64,000 nucleotides of DNA, from positions 558,001 through 622,000 of the forward strand of contig NZ_FOGY01000002.1 in NCBI RefSeq assembly GCF_900111345.1, in the 5' to 3' direction. The notes beneath the pieces were generated by a model. It had not been told where the DNA came from. It worked only from the letters and a program-made list of their open reading frames with translations, and searched no databases. Every line of letters begins with the position of its first letter. Position 1 is the stretch's first letter. Both the position numbers and the translations under genes were made by a program. Origin of the DNA: Psychrobacillus sp. OK032 (GTDB taxonomy: Bacteria > Bacillota > Bacilli > Bacillales_A > Planococcaceae). This document shows positions 8,674 to 17,664 of this stretch, in pieces.

Positions 8674-9594
8674 GTTTTCTTCTTGCCATATGTCTACTTT
8701 TTGGAAAAATAATTCCATTGCTTCTTTGTTCGTCATATTCGGAACTTTTGCAAGCAACACTTCACGTGGGGCTTTCAATTCTTCGCTTTTCTTTTGCAAA
8801 ATCAACAAGCTTTTCTCTTGTCCTTTTGTTTTAAAAATCGAAGCTGGTAATTGAATCACCGCTTGAATCCATCCGTTTTGTTTAATAAACTTATGAAGCT
8901 GTGGAGCTTGCTTAGATTCAAAAATAGTGTTCGGCACTAAAAAGTATAAATATCCACCAGGTTTTACATGCTTCATCGATTGTTCGATAAATAAATGATG
9001 TGCATAAGACATTTCCTCTTTACTATGCAAAAAATAGTCCTGTGCTGTTTCATCATCCGGATAATACCCAACAGGTAAATCACTTACTACTATATCTACA
9101 GGATCAATTAATAAAGGTTTTAATGCATCTTGTCGGAATAGTTGAATATCATGTGTAAGTAATTCTCCAGTTTGAGCTGCTAGTTGGATTAATAATTCAT
9201 CGATTTCAACACCATAAGCATGATTTTCGTAAGGTAATGCATTCATTACTGTATATAGCAAATTTCCAGTTCCAAAAGCGGGATCCAAAATAGACAATTC
9301 TTTTTTGTCTTTTGCGATTACTTTTACAAAATAGCTTACTAGGAGTCCAATAGCATCCGGGGTCATTTGGTGATTCACTTGAGCGGTTGTTTTCATACCT
9401 TTTAAAATTGCCAGTTGAATTGCTTTTCGAATTTGTTCCTTCGTCGGGTTTGTCACTGCAGGTACTTTTTTCTCTTCCAACCATAATTCTAGTGCATATA
9501 CTACTCCCTCTAAATAGGTAGCTGATTGCTGTTCTTCTATAAACATGCTTTCCTGATCAATAAACGTAAAAATTTGTTCCATATTTGTGTGCAT
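8665..9594 (-). CDS. ytxK: YtxK: class I SAM-dependent methyltransferase (N6-adenine MTase-like)
   Basis: A protein of about 309 residues beginning MHTNMEQIFTF. The ATG at 9594 is preferred because GAGGG lies 6 nt before it; an ATG two codons earlier abuts the GAGGG. An N-terminal helical segment precedes a Rossmann methyltransferase domain with ILDPAFGTGNLLYTV (SAM motif I, ~residue 100) and SDLPVGYYPDDE where DNA adenine methylases have NPPY. Because that catalytic motif is altered, DNA methylation is uncertain. It precedes tpx in the reverse-strand gene group, a neighbourhood seen in B. subtilis, although the ackA gene found beside it there is not here. Confidence 0.82.
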   Translation of the reverse strand: MHTNMEQIFTFIDQESMFIEEQQSATYLEGVVYALELWLEEKKVPAVTNPTKEQIRKAIQLAILKGMKTTAQVNHQMTPDAIGLLVSYFVKVIAKDKKELSILDPAFGTGNLLYTVMNALPYENHAYGVEIDELLIQLAAQTGELLTHDIQLFRQDALKPLLIDPVDIVVSDLPVGYYPDDETAQDYFLHSKEEMSYAHHLFIEQSMKHVKPGGYLYFLVPNTIFESKQAPQLHKFIKQNGWIQAVIQLPASIFKTKGQEKSLLILQKKSEELKAPREVLLAKVPNMTNKEAMELFFQKVDIWQEENKK

Positions 9595-9627
9595 ATACAT
9601 CCCTCATGTGAAAACCCACTAAACTAG

Positions 9628-9659
9628 AATTAGCAGGGAGCTTGAGCTCCCTGCTAATT
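9628..9659. terminator. Stem-loop after tpx
   Basis: A perfect 14-bp stem, AATTAGCAGGGAGC and GCTCCCTGCTAATT, with loop TTGA. The downstream U-run on the minus strand is weak (TCTAGTTT). It lies between tpx and ytxK and is the likely end of the tpx transcript. Confidence 0.65.
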
Positions 9660-9727
9660 TAAGCCTCAGGCGGATGTCCATAATCACGCCAAGACAAAAT
9701 TGAATAAGTGGGTTTGTGTTTTATTTA

Positions 9728-10234
9728 TTATTTTGTTGCTTCTTTTACTGCTTCTAATGCTTTGTCATAGTCTGGATGATTTGTTCCTTCGCTTACATAT
9801 TCTGCATAAGTAACAACATCATTTTTGTCCACTACGAATACAGAACGTGCTAGTAAACGTAATTCCTTCATACCAACTCCGAACGCTTCTGCGAATGAAA
9901 AATCACGATGGTCAGAAAGTGTTTGAATAGCATCCGCTGCATTTGCTCCACACCAACGTTTTTGAGCAAACGGTAAGTCAGCAGAGATTGTTAAAATGAC
10001 TACGTCATCACCTAAACTAGCAGCAGCTTGATTGAATTTGTTTGTTTGTGTGGAACAAACACCTGTATCTAGAGATGGAACTACACTGATTAAACGTACT
10101 TTACCTGCAGAATCTTGTAGCGTTACTGGTGATAAATCATTTGCTAACACCGTAAAGTTTGGTGCTTTTTCTCCAACTACTACTTCTTGACCAACTAAAG
10201 TTACTGGATTGTTTATAAATGTTACTTGAGCCAT
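9728..10234 (-). CDS. tpx: Thiol peroxidase Tpx
   Basis: An atypical 2-Cys peroxiredoxin that reduces H2O2 and alkyl hydroperoxides using thioredoxin. The 168 residues include the peroxidatic centre VPSLDTGVCSTQTNKFN (Cys ~60) and the resolving cysteine in KRWCGANA (~94). The C-terminal VFVVDKNDVVTYAEYV strand is also typical. An AGGAGG site precedes the ATG. It is followed by a stem-loop and then ytxK. Confidence 0.95.
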   Translation of the reverse strand: MAQVTFINNPVTLVGQEVVVGEKAPNFTVLANDLSPVTLQDSAGKVRLISVVPSLDTGVCSTQTNKFNQAAASLGDDVVILTISADLPFAQKRWCGANAADAIQTLSDHRDFSFAEAFGVGMKELRLLARSVFVVDKNDVVTYAEYVSEGTNHPDYDKALEAVKEATK

Positions 10235-10270
10235 AATTATGTAGCCTCCTTTTTCATTAACTTCATCTTA

Positions 10271-10852
10271 CTAGAATACGTTCTGTTCTTGCAACTCTTT
10301 TGCAACGATATGATGTTCATATTCCTGTTTATCTTTTTTATCATAAACTGCTTCATGCACAACTAACGTGTCTGCGATGAAATCATGAATAGCTTGTTTT
10401 TTCGGTGTAAAAGCTATTACTAGATACGGAATATTTAATGGAATGATAGAAATAAGTCTTCCGATCCATTCTCTAAATATAACCGTCCCCCAAGTTAATT
10501 TAGCACCATTTTTTGAAACAACTCGAATACCAAATATTATTTTCCCTACTGTTTGGCTACAAAATTTAGTCATTAGAACAAAATACGCATAGAAAATAAA
10601 CGCTGTAATAAGAGTAAATGGCGCATACCAAACCGGATCATTTAGTTCTAATGAAAAGAGTCGGAACACAGGTTTGATAATCAACATACCGATAGAAGAT
10701 AATATAAGGATATCCGCCGTATAAGCCCAAAATCGAATCCAAAAACCGGCAGCTTTCTGTTCGTATTGCGCTGTTCGATGAACGACTACTTGCTCAGTAA
10801 CCGGTGCTTTTTCTTGCGCATTTTGTTCATCTGGCTGTACAATCTCACTCAT
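10271..10852 (-). CDS. yteJ: RDD family membrane protein (YteJ-like)
   Basis: A 193-residue membrane protein with a polar N-terminal segment (1-35), then an RDD domain: AGFWIRFWAYTADILILSSIGMLI (TM1, with the Arg and Asp), TLITAFIFYAYFVLM (TM2), FCSQTVGKIIFGIRVVS and EWIGRLISIIPLNIPYLVIAF (TM3), ending with a charged tail. It follows sppA by 12 nt on the same strand, the pairing known in B. subtilis, where YteJ takes part with SppA in resistance to lantibiotics. That role is transferred by context. Confidence 0.85.
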   Translation of the reverse strand: MSEIVQPDEQNAQEKAPVTEQVVVHRTAQYEQKAAGFWIRFWAYTADILILSSIGMLIIKPVFRLFSLELNDPVWYAPFTLITAFIFYAYFVLMTKFCSQTVGKIIFGIRVVSKNGAKLTWGTVIFREWIGRLISIIPLNIPYLVIAFTPKKQAIHDFIADTLVVHEAVYDKKDKQEYEHHIVAKELQEQNVF

Positions 10853-10864
10853 CTAGACCCCTCC

Positions 10865-11878
10865 TTAATTATTTCCGTATAAATACATCATTTTAGGTGC
10901 ACTATTATCAGCGATTAACTTTCCAATCAGTTTCGTTTCGATATCGACCCCTAATAACGATTGTGCTTTCATAGCAAATAAGGAACCGAAGCTCTGTGAG
11001 TATCCATACTTAAATACTTCCGCATTTTCTAAGTTGTGATCTGTTTTAATAGCCGCAACAACGTCTTCTAAAAATCCAAAATCGTCTGCAAGGCCAGCTT
11101 CAATTGCTTGACGACCATTTACAATTCGACCATCCGCTACTTTTTTCACTTCTGCTTCTGTCATATTTCGACCTTGTTCAATAATATCCACAAAGTCTTC
11201 ATATGAATCATTCAGCATTTCTTGTAGCATATTTCTTTCTACTTCTGTCATTTCTCTCGTTGGACTCATAATGTCTTTATAAGGTCCTGACTTGATCGTA
11301 ACAAACTCAACACCGTATTCTTCCGCTAATTTTCCGTAATTGATACTTTGCATAATAACACCAATAGAACCTGTCATTGTTTCTTTGTTCACAAAAATCT
11401 TGTCAGCTGATGCTGAAATATAATAACCACCCGATGCTGCCATACTACCCATCGATACATAAATTGGTTTTTCCGTTTCTTCTTGTATTTCTCTAATTTC
11501 TTTATAGATTTGCGCCGATTCTACAACTCCTCCACCTGGAGAATTTACTTCGAGCACAATTGCTTTTACCGAGTCGTCCGTCTTTACTTGTTCTAATTGC
11601 TGTAAAAAGACAGAATGGTTATATCCTTCTGCTGCAAATAGAGAAGTCGCGCTCCCTGTATCTTGAATTATTCCATCTACTGTTAATAATGCGATACGTT
11701 CATTCGTACTACCATCTTCTAATACTGTCTCAAAAAACTGGGAACTCGAAACAGCCGCAAATTCATCTAACATGGCAGTCCAGTCCTTTGAAAAAGCACT
11801 AGAGAGTGTGTTGACCCCTATAGATATGGCTAACAATAAGAATGCTCCTAAAATAGCAAGCCAGCGTTTCATATTCAT
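10865..11878 (-). CDS. sppA: Signal peptide peptidase SppA
   Basis: A 337-residue membrane-anchored S49 protease that cleaves released signal peptides. An N-terminal anchor (WLAILGAFLLLAISIGVNTL, ~residues 6-25) is followed by the protease domain. NSPGGGVVESAQIYKEI marks the oxyanion region, GSMAASGGYYISASADKIF holds the nucleophile Ser, and VTIKSGPYKDIMSPTRE contains the general-base Lys. The size fits the short Bacillus form with a single S49 domain. It is the first gene of an sppA-yteJ unit. Confidence 0.95.
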   Translation of the reverse strand: MNMKRWLAILGAFLLLAISIGVNTLSSAFSKDWTAMLDEFAAVSSSQFFETVLEDGSTNERIALLTVDGIIQDTGSATSLFAAEGYNHSVFLQQLEQVKTDDSVKAIVLEVNSPGGGVVESAQIYKEIREIQEETEKPIYVSMGSMAASGGYYISASADKIFVNKETMTGSIGVIMQSINYGKLAEEYGVEFVTIKSGPYKDIMSPTREMTEVERNMLQEMLNDSYEDFVDIIEQGRNMTEAEVKKVADGRIVNGRQAIEAGLADDFGFLEDVVAAIKTDHNLENAEVFKYGYSQSFGSLFAMKAQSLLGVDIETKLIGKLIADNSAPKMMYLYGNN

Positions 11879-11988
11879 ATTATATTTTCCTCCTTTAGTT
11901 ATCCTCTTTACTTACGTAAAAAACGTCTAAATGTTTCATAAAACGTGAAATTAATTATTACACTATAGAAAAATGCTTTTATCTTCTT

Positions 11989-12891
11989 TCATTGCAATCT
12001 ATTTTTTCGTACTTCCATAATTTTCGATACCGTAAACAATATAAGTGCACACCAAATAAACGAAAAGGATAGAAACTCAATTTTACTAAACTGCTCTTTA
12101 TAAATGAAGACACCTACTAAAAGCATAAGCGTTGGTGCAATATACTGTATAAAACCAGACAAATATAAAGGGATACTCTTTGTTCCTTTTGCAAATAAAA
12201 CGAGTGGAACAGCAGTTGCAACACCTGTTAATATAAGCAAAATTACTGTCATGAAATCAGTCGAAAAAAAGACAGCCTTCTCAGTCGCAACTAAGTAAGC
12301 AAAATAGATAAGTGCTACAGGTAGGACAAAGAAAGTTTCAATCGTCAATCCTCTAAGAGCATCCACTTTTAACGTCTTCTTAATCAAACCATAAAAAGCA
12401 AATGTTATCGCCAATGAAAAAGCAATCCATGGTACTTGTCCATAGGAAATAGATAAAATTAGTACACCAATTGCTGCAATTACTACCGCTAATACTTGTG
12501 CTCTTGATAACTTTTCTTTTAAAAAGACAATTCCAAGCACAACAGAAAGTAAAGGATTTATATAATAGCCTAAGCTAGTTTGAACTATGTATCCTGCATT
12601 CACTGCATAGATGAATATAAACCAATTTCCAGTAACTAAATAAGAAGCCAGCACTAGGCTCCAGAAAGCTTTCCTGTCCTTCCATAATACTTGTATATCG
12701 ATCACAAGCTGCTTATAATTGCGACCAATGACTACAAGTAACAAAGTGAATACGAATGACCAAATAACTCGACCTGCTAAAATTTCATCACTAGACACAT
12801 GGTCAAGCATTTTCCAAAAAATCGGCATGAATCCCCATAATATATAAGCGGTTGCGACTATTATGATTCCTTGTTTTTCTTCTTTTTGCAC
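11989..12891 (-). CDS. rarD: RarD-type EamA/DMT family permease
   Basis: A 300-residue membrane protein with ten predicted helices made of two EamA repeats. The N-terminus GIIIVATAYILWGFMPIFWKML is characteristic of RarD proteins (WGxxPxFWK), and SLGYYINPLLSVVLGIVFLKEKLSRAQ is the repeat-1 signature; SGFIQYIAPTLMLLVGVFIYKEQFS is that of repeat 2. RarD proteins are named for chloramphenicol sensitivity phenotypes, but their substrate is unsettled. It is alone on its strand between sppA and a repeat region. Confidence 0.87.
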   Translation of the reverse strand: MQKEEKQGIIIVATAYILWGFMPIFWKMLDHVSSDEILAGRVIWSFVFTLLLVVIGRNYKQLVIDIQVLWKDRKAFWSLVLASYLVTGNWFIFIYAVNAGYIVQTSLGYYINPLLSVVLGIVFLKEKLSRAQVLAVVIAAIGVLILSISYGQVPWIAFSLAITFAFYGLIKKTLKVDALRGLTIETFFVLPVALIYFAYLVATEKAVFFSTDFMTVILLILTGVATAVPLVLFAKGTKSIPLYLSGFIQYIAPTLMLLVGVFIYKEQFSKIEFLSFSFIWCALILFTVSKIMEVRKNRLQ

Positions 12892-12994
12892 TTCCCCATC
12901 TCCTTATTTTTTCCACACAAAAAACAATAGATTCATTATATTGCTTTAACCAGTTAAAGTAAACAACAAAAGCGTAGGTGCCTTTTGCCAAATG

Positions 12995-13115
12995 AAAACA
13001 GTCTAAATACTACGCCCTGGTGCTTCTAGCGCAAATCTTTTCTGCGACGAGCTGTGCGCAGGAGCAAATCTTTTTTGCGACGAGCTGTGCGCAGGAGCAA
13101 GGCACTGAAGTCTAG
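12995..13115. repeat. Dispersed repeat, family 2, with a 33-bp tandem duplication
   Basis: Two near-identical 33-bp units lie side by side, 13031-13063 and 13064-13096, differing at one position and each ending GCGACGAGCTGTGCGCAGGA. The flanks (ACTACGCCCTGG and GGCACTGAAGTCTAGACG) are complementary in part. GCGACGAGCTGTGCG also occurs at 20969-20984, and the GGCACTGAAG end resembles GGCGCTGAAG at 32399, so these belong to one family. Non-coding. Confidence 0.75.
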
Positions 13116-13123
13116 ACGTGGAA

Positions 13124-13157
13124 AAACACGAAGAACATTCGTCCTCCGTGCTTCTTT
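13124..13157 (-). terminator. Terminator after the acyl-CoA synthetase gene
   Basis: On the minus strand CACGGAG - 10 nt - CTTCGTG (one G-U pair) is followed by TTTTTCC, just past the mbcS stop codon. Confidence 0.65.
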
Positions 13158-13171
13158 TTTAACATTTGAGT

Positions 13172-14743
13172 CTATTGTTGTTCTTTTTGTCTTAACTCGA
13201 TTCTTCTAATTTTTCCAGAGGTTGTTTTTGGTAATTCTTTTACAAACTCAATCTCTCTTGGATACTTATATGGGGCAGTAATTGTTTTAACATGATCTTG
13301 AAGTTCTTTCACTAATTCAGGTGAACCTTCTTTAGACGAATCAAGTAAGACAACAAATGCTTTCACAATCGTTCCCCGTATTTCATTTGGACTACCAATT
13401 ACGGCACATTCCTGCACTGCGGGATGTTTTGTTAAAGCGTCTTCTACCTCAAAAGGTCCAATTGTGTAGCCGGAACTTATTATGATGTCGTCACTTCTAC
13501 CTTCAAACCAAAAGTAGCCATCCTCGTCTTTTTTTGCTTGGTCACCCGTAATATAATAATCGCCCCTGAATTGCATCGCAGTACGTTCTGGATCTTTTAA
13601 GTATTCTTTGAAAAGTGCGGGAGTTTCAATATGCACCGCAATATCGCCTACTTCACCAGGAGCACAAATTTCTCCAAGTTCATTAACAATTTCTACTGTA
13701 TTCCCAGGAGTTGGTTTACCCATAGAACCAGGTCTAGCTTCCATTCCTTTCATTGTTCCAACGAGCAAAGTATTTTCTGTTTGACCATACCCATCACGAA
13801 CTTCTAGATTGAAATTTCGCTCAAAAATGTCAATCACTTCTCTGTTTAATGGTTCCCCTGCTGAAACTGCACTATGAAGCGAAGAAAGGTCATAATTCGT
13901 TAAGCCTTCTACTTTTGCCATAATTCTATATTCGGTCGGAGTGCAACAAAGTACATTTACTTTCTTCTCTTGAATATTTTTTAAATACGTATTCGGCTCA
14001 AACTTACCATTGTATACATAGCCAATTGCACCACTTCCAAGAACGGCAAGAAACGGGCTCCAAATCCATTTTTGCCATCCTGGACTTGCTGTTGCCCATA
14101 CGACATCTCCTTCTTGGATACTTAGCCAGTTTGGCCCTGATGTACGTAAATGTGCAAATGCCCAAGCATGCGTATGTACGACACCTTTTGGATTTCCAGT
14201 TGTCCCACTTGTATACGATATGAATGCCATATCATCTTTTGATGTTTCTACTGTTTGGAATATATCATCTTCAATAGACATTTCATCTGTTAAGGACTTC
14301 CAACCATTTTCACCTTTTCCGATTACGAATAATAGTTGTTCGTCTAAGTTCGAAACTTCATTAAATTGGTCCAAAAATGGTTCATATGCAATAATCGCTT
14401 TTGCTCCGCTATGAACTAGCCGATATTCAATATCCTTTGCTCGCAGCATTTCTGAACTTGGTATAACAACTAATCCAGCTTTTAATGCTGCTACGTACAC
14501 TTCGTATGCTTCTATTAAACGAGGTACCATTACAAGTACGATATCCCCTTTTTTTAGACCGCTTCGGGTAAATACATTTGCAATTTTATTAGCTTGTTGG
14601 ATTAATTGTTTATATGTACTCTTTTTCGTTTCACCTTTTTCGGACTCCCAAATAAGCGCTAATTTTTCTTCATTTATACTATATTTTTCGAACTCACTCA
14701 CTAAGTTATATTGCGTTGGTGCGATTAAGTCTTGTTTGTTCAA
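13172..14743 (-). CDS. mbcS: Acyl-CoA synthetase, MbcS/YtcI-like
   Basis: A 523-residue AMP-forming ligase of the ANL family. The nucleotide loop is SYTSGTTGNPKGVVH (~residue 178), followed by DGYGQTEN (motif A5), TGDQAKKDEDGYFWFEGRSDDII (A7/A8) and the C-terminal catalytic lysine in KTTSGKIRR. The position next to ssp and thiI matches B. subtilis ytcI (mbcS), a methylbutyryl/medium-chain acyl-CoA synthetase that feeds branched-chain fatty acid synthesis; the substrate is inferred from context. It is a distant paralogue of acsA at 35834. Confidence 0.82.
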   Translation of the reverse strand: MNKQDLIAPTQYNLVSEFEKYSINEEKLALIWESEKGETKKSTYKQLIQQANKIANVFTRSGLKKGDIVLVMVPRLIEAYEVYVAALKAGLVVIPSSEMLRAKDIEYRLVHSGAKAIIAYEPFLDQFNEVSNLDEQLLFVIGKGENGWKSLTDEMSIEDDIFQTVETSKDDMAFISYTSGTTGNPKGVVHTHAWAFAHLRTSGPNWLSIQEGDVVWATASPGWQKWIWSPFLAVLGSGAIGYVYNGKFEPNTYLKNIQEKKVNVLCCTPTEYRIMAKVEGLTNYDLSSLHSAVSAGEPLNREVIDIFERNFNLEVRDGYGQTENTLLVGTMKGMEARPGSMGKPTPGNTVEIVNELGEICAPGEVGDIAVHIETPALFKEYLKDPERTAMQFRGDYYITGDQAKKDEDGYFWFEGRSDDIIISSGYTIGPFEVEDALTKHPAVQECAVIGSPNEIRGTIVKAFVVLLDSSKEGSPELVKELQDHVKTITAPYKYPREIEFVKELPKTTSGKIRRIELRQKEQQ

Positions 14744-14893
14744 TACTATTCCTCCTTTACGTTATATATTGATTATAAGGGAATTTAGTAGATTGTTAAA
14801 TATAAAAATAATTTTCTGAATATAAAGATGCGACTATTTAGGGATAATAGCTCAATTATGTGACTACTTGGATTTCCTAACGGAAACTTACGA

Positions 14894-14923
14894 ATAAACC
14901 GGTAGCCTAAGCTACCGGTTTAT
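14894..14923. terminator. Terminator after the spore protein gene
   Basis: A perfect 13-bp stem ATAAACCGGTAGC / GCTACCGGTTTAT with a 4-nt loop sits 8 nt past the stop codon of the small acid-soluble protein gene. Confidence 0.75.
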
Positions 14924-14931
14924 CTGTTTTA

Positions 14932-15126
14932 TTATTTACTATAACCATTCATTTGTGATTGGGCTTGTTGCACTAATCGCTTTGTAATTTCTCCGCCTAC
15001 GGATCCGTTGGCACGCGATGATGCATCAGGTCCCAATTGTACTCCAAACTCTTGAGCAATTTCATATTTCATTTGATCAAGTGCTTGTTGAACGCCTGGT
15101 ACGACAAGTTTATTGTTGTTTGGCAT
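14932..15126 (-). CDS. sspA: Alpha/beta-type small acid-soluble spore protein (SspA-like)
   Basis: A 64-residue DNA-binding protein that coats and protects spore DNA. It contains both family signatures: [12 protein letters not shown], which includes the GPR germination-protease site (E-F type), and [16 protein letters not shown] at the C-terminus. The ATG at 15126 is chosen because AAGGAGGTGAGAGAC precedes it; a GTG three codons earlier overlaps that site. A sigma-G-type promoter lies upstream. The gene's presence indicates a spore former. Confidence 0.95.
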   Translation of the reverse strand: MPNNNKLVVPGVQQALDQMKYEIAQEFGVQLGPDASSRANGSVGGEITKRLVQQAQSQMNGYSK

Positions 15127-15148
15127 GTCTCTCACCTCCTTGTGAAAT

Positions 15149-15177
15149 TAGAATGGTCTTTTTTTCGAATTTCATGC
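15149..15177 (-). promoter_or_regulatory. Sigma-G-type promoter of the spore protein gene
   Basis: On the minus strand GCATG (-35, 15173-15177) and CATTCTA (-10, 15149-15155) are separated by 17 nt. Both match the forespore sigma-G consensus (GHATR and CATWMTA). The -10 box ends 22 nt before the start codon. Confidence 0.75.
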
Positions 15178-15208
15178 ACTGAGGATGAGAGGTATATTTT
15201 GTTAATTT

Positions 15209-16411
15209 TTAAAGCAGGTTTTCAAAATCATTTTTCTTTAATGTTGGAAATGAGAGAACTTCTCTATTTTCTACTGCTTCTTTTATTAATTCATCATAGT
15301 CCTTAAAGCTCTCGTAGTATTCCACTTTCTCCAACTTAGGTTTTGTTTTAGGGCAAGAAGGAGTAAATATAGTACAGCAGTCTTCATATGGTAATATAGA
15401 CGTCTCATAAGTTCCTATTTCCCGGGCAATATCTATAATATCTAATTTGTCCATTGAAATAAGTGGTCTAAAAACTGGAGTGGACGTTACTGCATTAATG
15501 GCAGTCAAACTTTCGAGCGTTTGGCTAGCAACTTGACCTAAACTTTCACCAGTTACAATTCCTAATGCCCCAATTTCTTCGCGAACTAAATCTGCAATCT
15601 TTAACATCATTCTTCTTGTTGTAGTCATAGATACATTTTCTGGAATTTGAGCAGCTATACTTTGTTGGATTGCTGTAAACGGAATAACATGAAGTCTTAC
15701 AGTTGCTCCAAAATGACTTAGTTGGTTAGCAAGATCCATCACTTTTTCTTTTGAGCGCTCACTCGTAAACGGTGGACTATGAAAATGGATAGCATCTAAT
15801 CTAACTCCACGTTTCAAAAGCATATATCCAGCAACTGGACTATCAATTCCACCGGAAAGCATTAAAAGAGTACGACCATTTGAACCAAGTGGCATACCGC
15901 CTGCTCCAGGGATTACTTGTGCCATCATATATACAGCGTCCGCTAGCACTTCAATACGTAAATCTATTTCTGGCTTTTTTAATTGCACTTGTAATGATGG
16001 AAATTGTCTTAATACATGACTTGCTACTGTTCTTTGCAATTCATATGTATCAAGTGGAAACCTTTTATCAGAACGTTTCACAGTTACACGAAATGTTTTA
16101 TTTTCAGTATCTAAGCTTTCCATTATTTGAAGGGCAGTTGCCTGAATATCATCTAATTCTTGTGAACAAGATGCGACCGGGCTAAATGATTGAATACCAA
16201 ATATTTTGGGTAATCGTGTTATTAGTGCTTCGATTTCTGTGTCATCTGTTGAAGTTAAGAACATTCGATCTCTTTCTGCGTGCACTTTAATATTCGGTAA
16301 ATCTACAAAAGAAAATTTAATGTTGTTTCGAAGATGCGTGATAAACTGTTTTCTGTTTTTTCCTTTTGTTGATAATTCACCATATCTTACTAATATTTTT
16401 TCCCATTTCAT
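15209..16411 (-). CDS. thiI: tRNA 4-thiouridine synthetase ThiI
   Basis: ThiI adenylates U8 of tRNA and transfers sulfur to it. The 400 residues comprise an N-terminal ferredoxin-like and THUMP region (~1-165, LVRYGELSTKGKNRKQFITHLRNNI), then a PP-loop ATPase domain with LLMLSGGIDSPVAGYMLLKRG (~182) and the later TGESLGQVASQTLESL and DCCTIFTPSCPKTKP motifs. There is no C-terminal rhodanese domain, as in B. subtilis, so sulfur must come from the dedicated cysteine desulfurase encoded just upstream. Confidence 0.95.
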   Translation of the reverse strand: MKWEKILVRYGELSTKGKNRKQFITHLRNNIKFSFVDLPNIKVHAERDRMFLTSTDDTEIEALITRLPKIFGIQSFSPVASCSQELDDIQATALQIMESLDTENKTFRVTVKRSDKRFPLDTYELQRTVASHVLRQFPSLQVQLKKPEIDLRIEVLADAVYMMAQVIPGAGGMPLGSNGRTLLMLSGGIDSPVAGYMLLKRGVRLDAIHFHSPPFTSERSKEKVMDLANQLSHFGATVRLHVIPFTAIQQSIAAQIPENVSMTTTRRMMLKIADLVREEIGALGIVTGESLGQVASQTLESLTAINAVTSTPVFRPLISMDKLDIIDIAREIGTYETSILPYEDCCTIFTPSCPKTKPKLEKVEYYESFKDYDELIKEAVENREVLSFPTLKKNDFENLL

Positions 16412-16416
16412 GAAAA

Positions 16417-17550
16417 TTAATCTCCTTTAATTACATTCATTACATTTGTGAATATTTTTTTAAACTGATTTATTTCGTCTTGTGTATTGAGTGAGCTAAA
16501 GCTTAGGCGAATAACTCCTTTTATATATTCATCCTGTATATGCATCGCTTTTAAAACATGGCTTGTTTTTATCTGTCTAGATGAGCATGCACTACTTGTA
16601 GAAACTATAACATTTTTTTGCTGTAAAGCATTAATCAGAACTTCTCCTTTTATTTTTCGCACCGAAAAAGAAACAATATGTGGTGCTCTATTGGAAGGTG
16701 AGATTACTTTAATTGCGTGAAATGACTTTAAATAAGGAATAAGTTCATCCGTCATCTCTTTCATCTTATTGGCGTTTTCTTGCAAGTGATCATGTGCAAG
16801 CCTCACAGCTTTTGCGGTGCAAACTGCTAATGGTACAGGTGTTGTACCACTACGAATACCAAATTCTTGCCCGCCTCCAAACAACAACGGTTCGACTTCG
16901 ATAAATTTCTTTAATGCTAGAAGACCTGAACCTTTTAAACCGTGAATTTTATGAGAAGAAATGGTGATAGCATCCACATCCAATTCCCCGAAATTAACCG
17001 GCAACTTTCCAAAACTTTGCACCGCATCCACGTGTATTACCGCGCGACTATTGTTTCTTATGTAAGCGGAAAGTTCCTGAATTGGTTGAATCGCTCCTGT
17101 TTCATTGTTCACATGCATGACACTTACTAAAACTGTATCGTCACGTAAAAGACTTTTTACAGCGTCTACTATAATTACACCATCCGAATTTACCGGAATC
17201 CATTCTACTTCAAATCCATTTTTGTTTAGTTGCTTTGCAGCCTCAAGTATAGACGGATGTTCAATTTCCGAAACAAGTACATGTCTTCCTCGGTTTTTAT
17301 ATTTACTTGCTAAGCCAAAAATCGCTAAATTATTGGATTCCGTTCCACCAGATGTAAAATAAATTTTATCACTAGATGTATGTAAAATTTCCGCTACTTG
17401 TTTTCTAGCTGTTTGTAATAATTCGTTTGTTTGATGACCAAATTCATGTATAGAGGCTGGATTTGCCCAAAACTTTTCGTTCACTGCCACAAAAGTTGTC
17501 ATCACTTCGGGATGCACTTTTGTTGTAGCACTATTATCAAAATAAATCAC
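16417..17550 (-). CDS. nifZ: Cysteine desulfurase partner of ThiI (NifS family)
   Basis: A 377-residue PLP enzyme giving alanine and a protein-bound persulfide. Motifs seen are the start MIYFDNSATTKVHPEV, SGGTESNNLAIFG (PLP phosphate loop), VDAVQSFGKLPV, TISSHKIHGLKGSGLL (internal aldimine Lys) and the mobile catalytic-cysteine loop VSTSSACSSRQIKTSHVL. It ends 5 nt before thiI, so the two form an operon and the enzyme probably supplies sulfur for s4U in tRNA and possibly thiazole synthesis, as NifZ does in B. subtilis. Confidence 0.92.
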   Translation of the reverse strand: MIYFDNSATTKVHPEVMTTFVAVNEKFWANPASIHEFGHQTNELLQTARKQVAEILHTSSDKIYFTSGGTESNNLAIFGLASKYKNRGRHVLVSEIEHPSILEAAKQLNKNGFEVEWIPVNSDGVIIVDAVKSLLRDDTVLVSVMHVNNETGAIQPIQELSAYIRNNSRAVIHVDAVQSFGKLPVNFGELDVDAITISSHKIHGLKGSGLLALKKFIEVEPLLFGGGQEFGIRSGTTPVPLAVCTAKAVRLAHDHLQENANKMKEMTDELIPYLKSFHAIKVISPSNRAPHIVSFSVRKIKGEVLINALQQKNVIVSTSSACSSRQIKTSHVLKAMHIQDEYIKGVIRLSFSSLNTQDEINQFKKIFTNVMNVIKGD

Positions 17551-17576
17551 TTAAACTCCCTCTCCTTTTCGGAAAA

Positions 17577-17609
17577 AAACCACCATCACTTTTATAGTGA
17601 GGTGGTTCA
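17577..17609 (-). terminator. Terminator after ezrA
   Basis: On the minus strand AACCACC and TCACT pair with AGTGA and GGTGGTT, leading into a seven-T run. It separates ezrA from the nifZ-thiI operon. Confidence 0.88.
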
Positions 17610-17664
17610 CGTTTGTATAAAAAGCCATTTTCGTTTCTAAGGTTGAATGCGTTAGTATTTCTAG

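Noticed and set aside
13031-13096. CRISPR-like array
   Set aside because: Two directly abutting 33-bp units without spacers and no cas genes in the window; it is a tandem duplication in a dispersed repeat.
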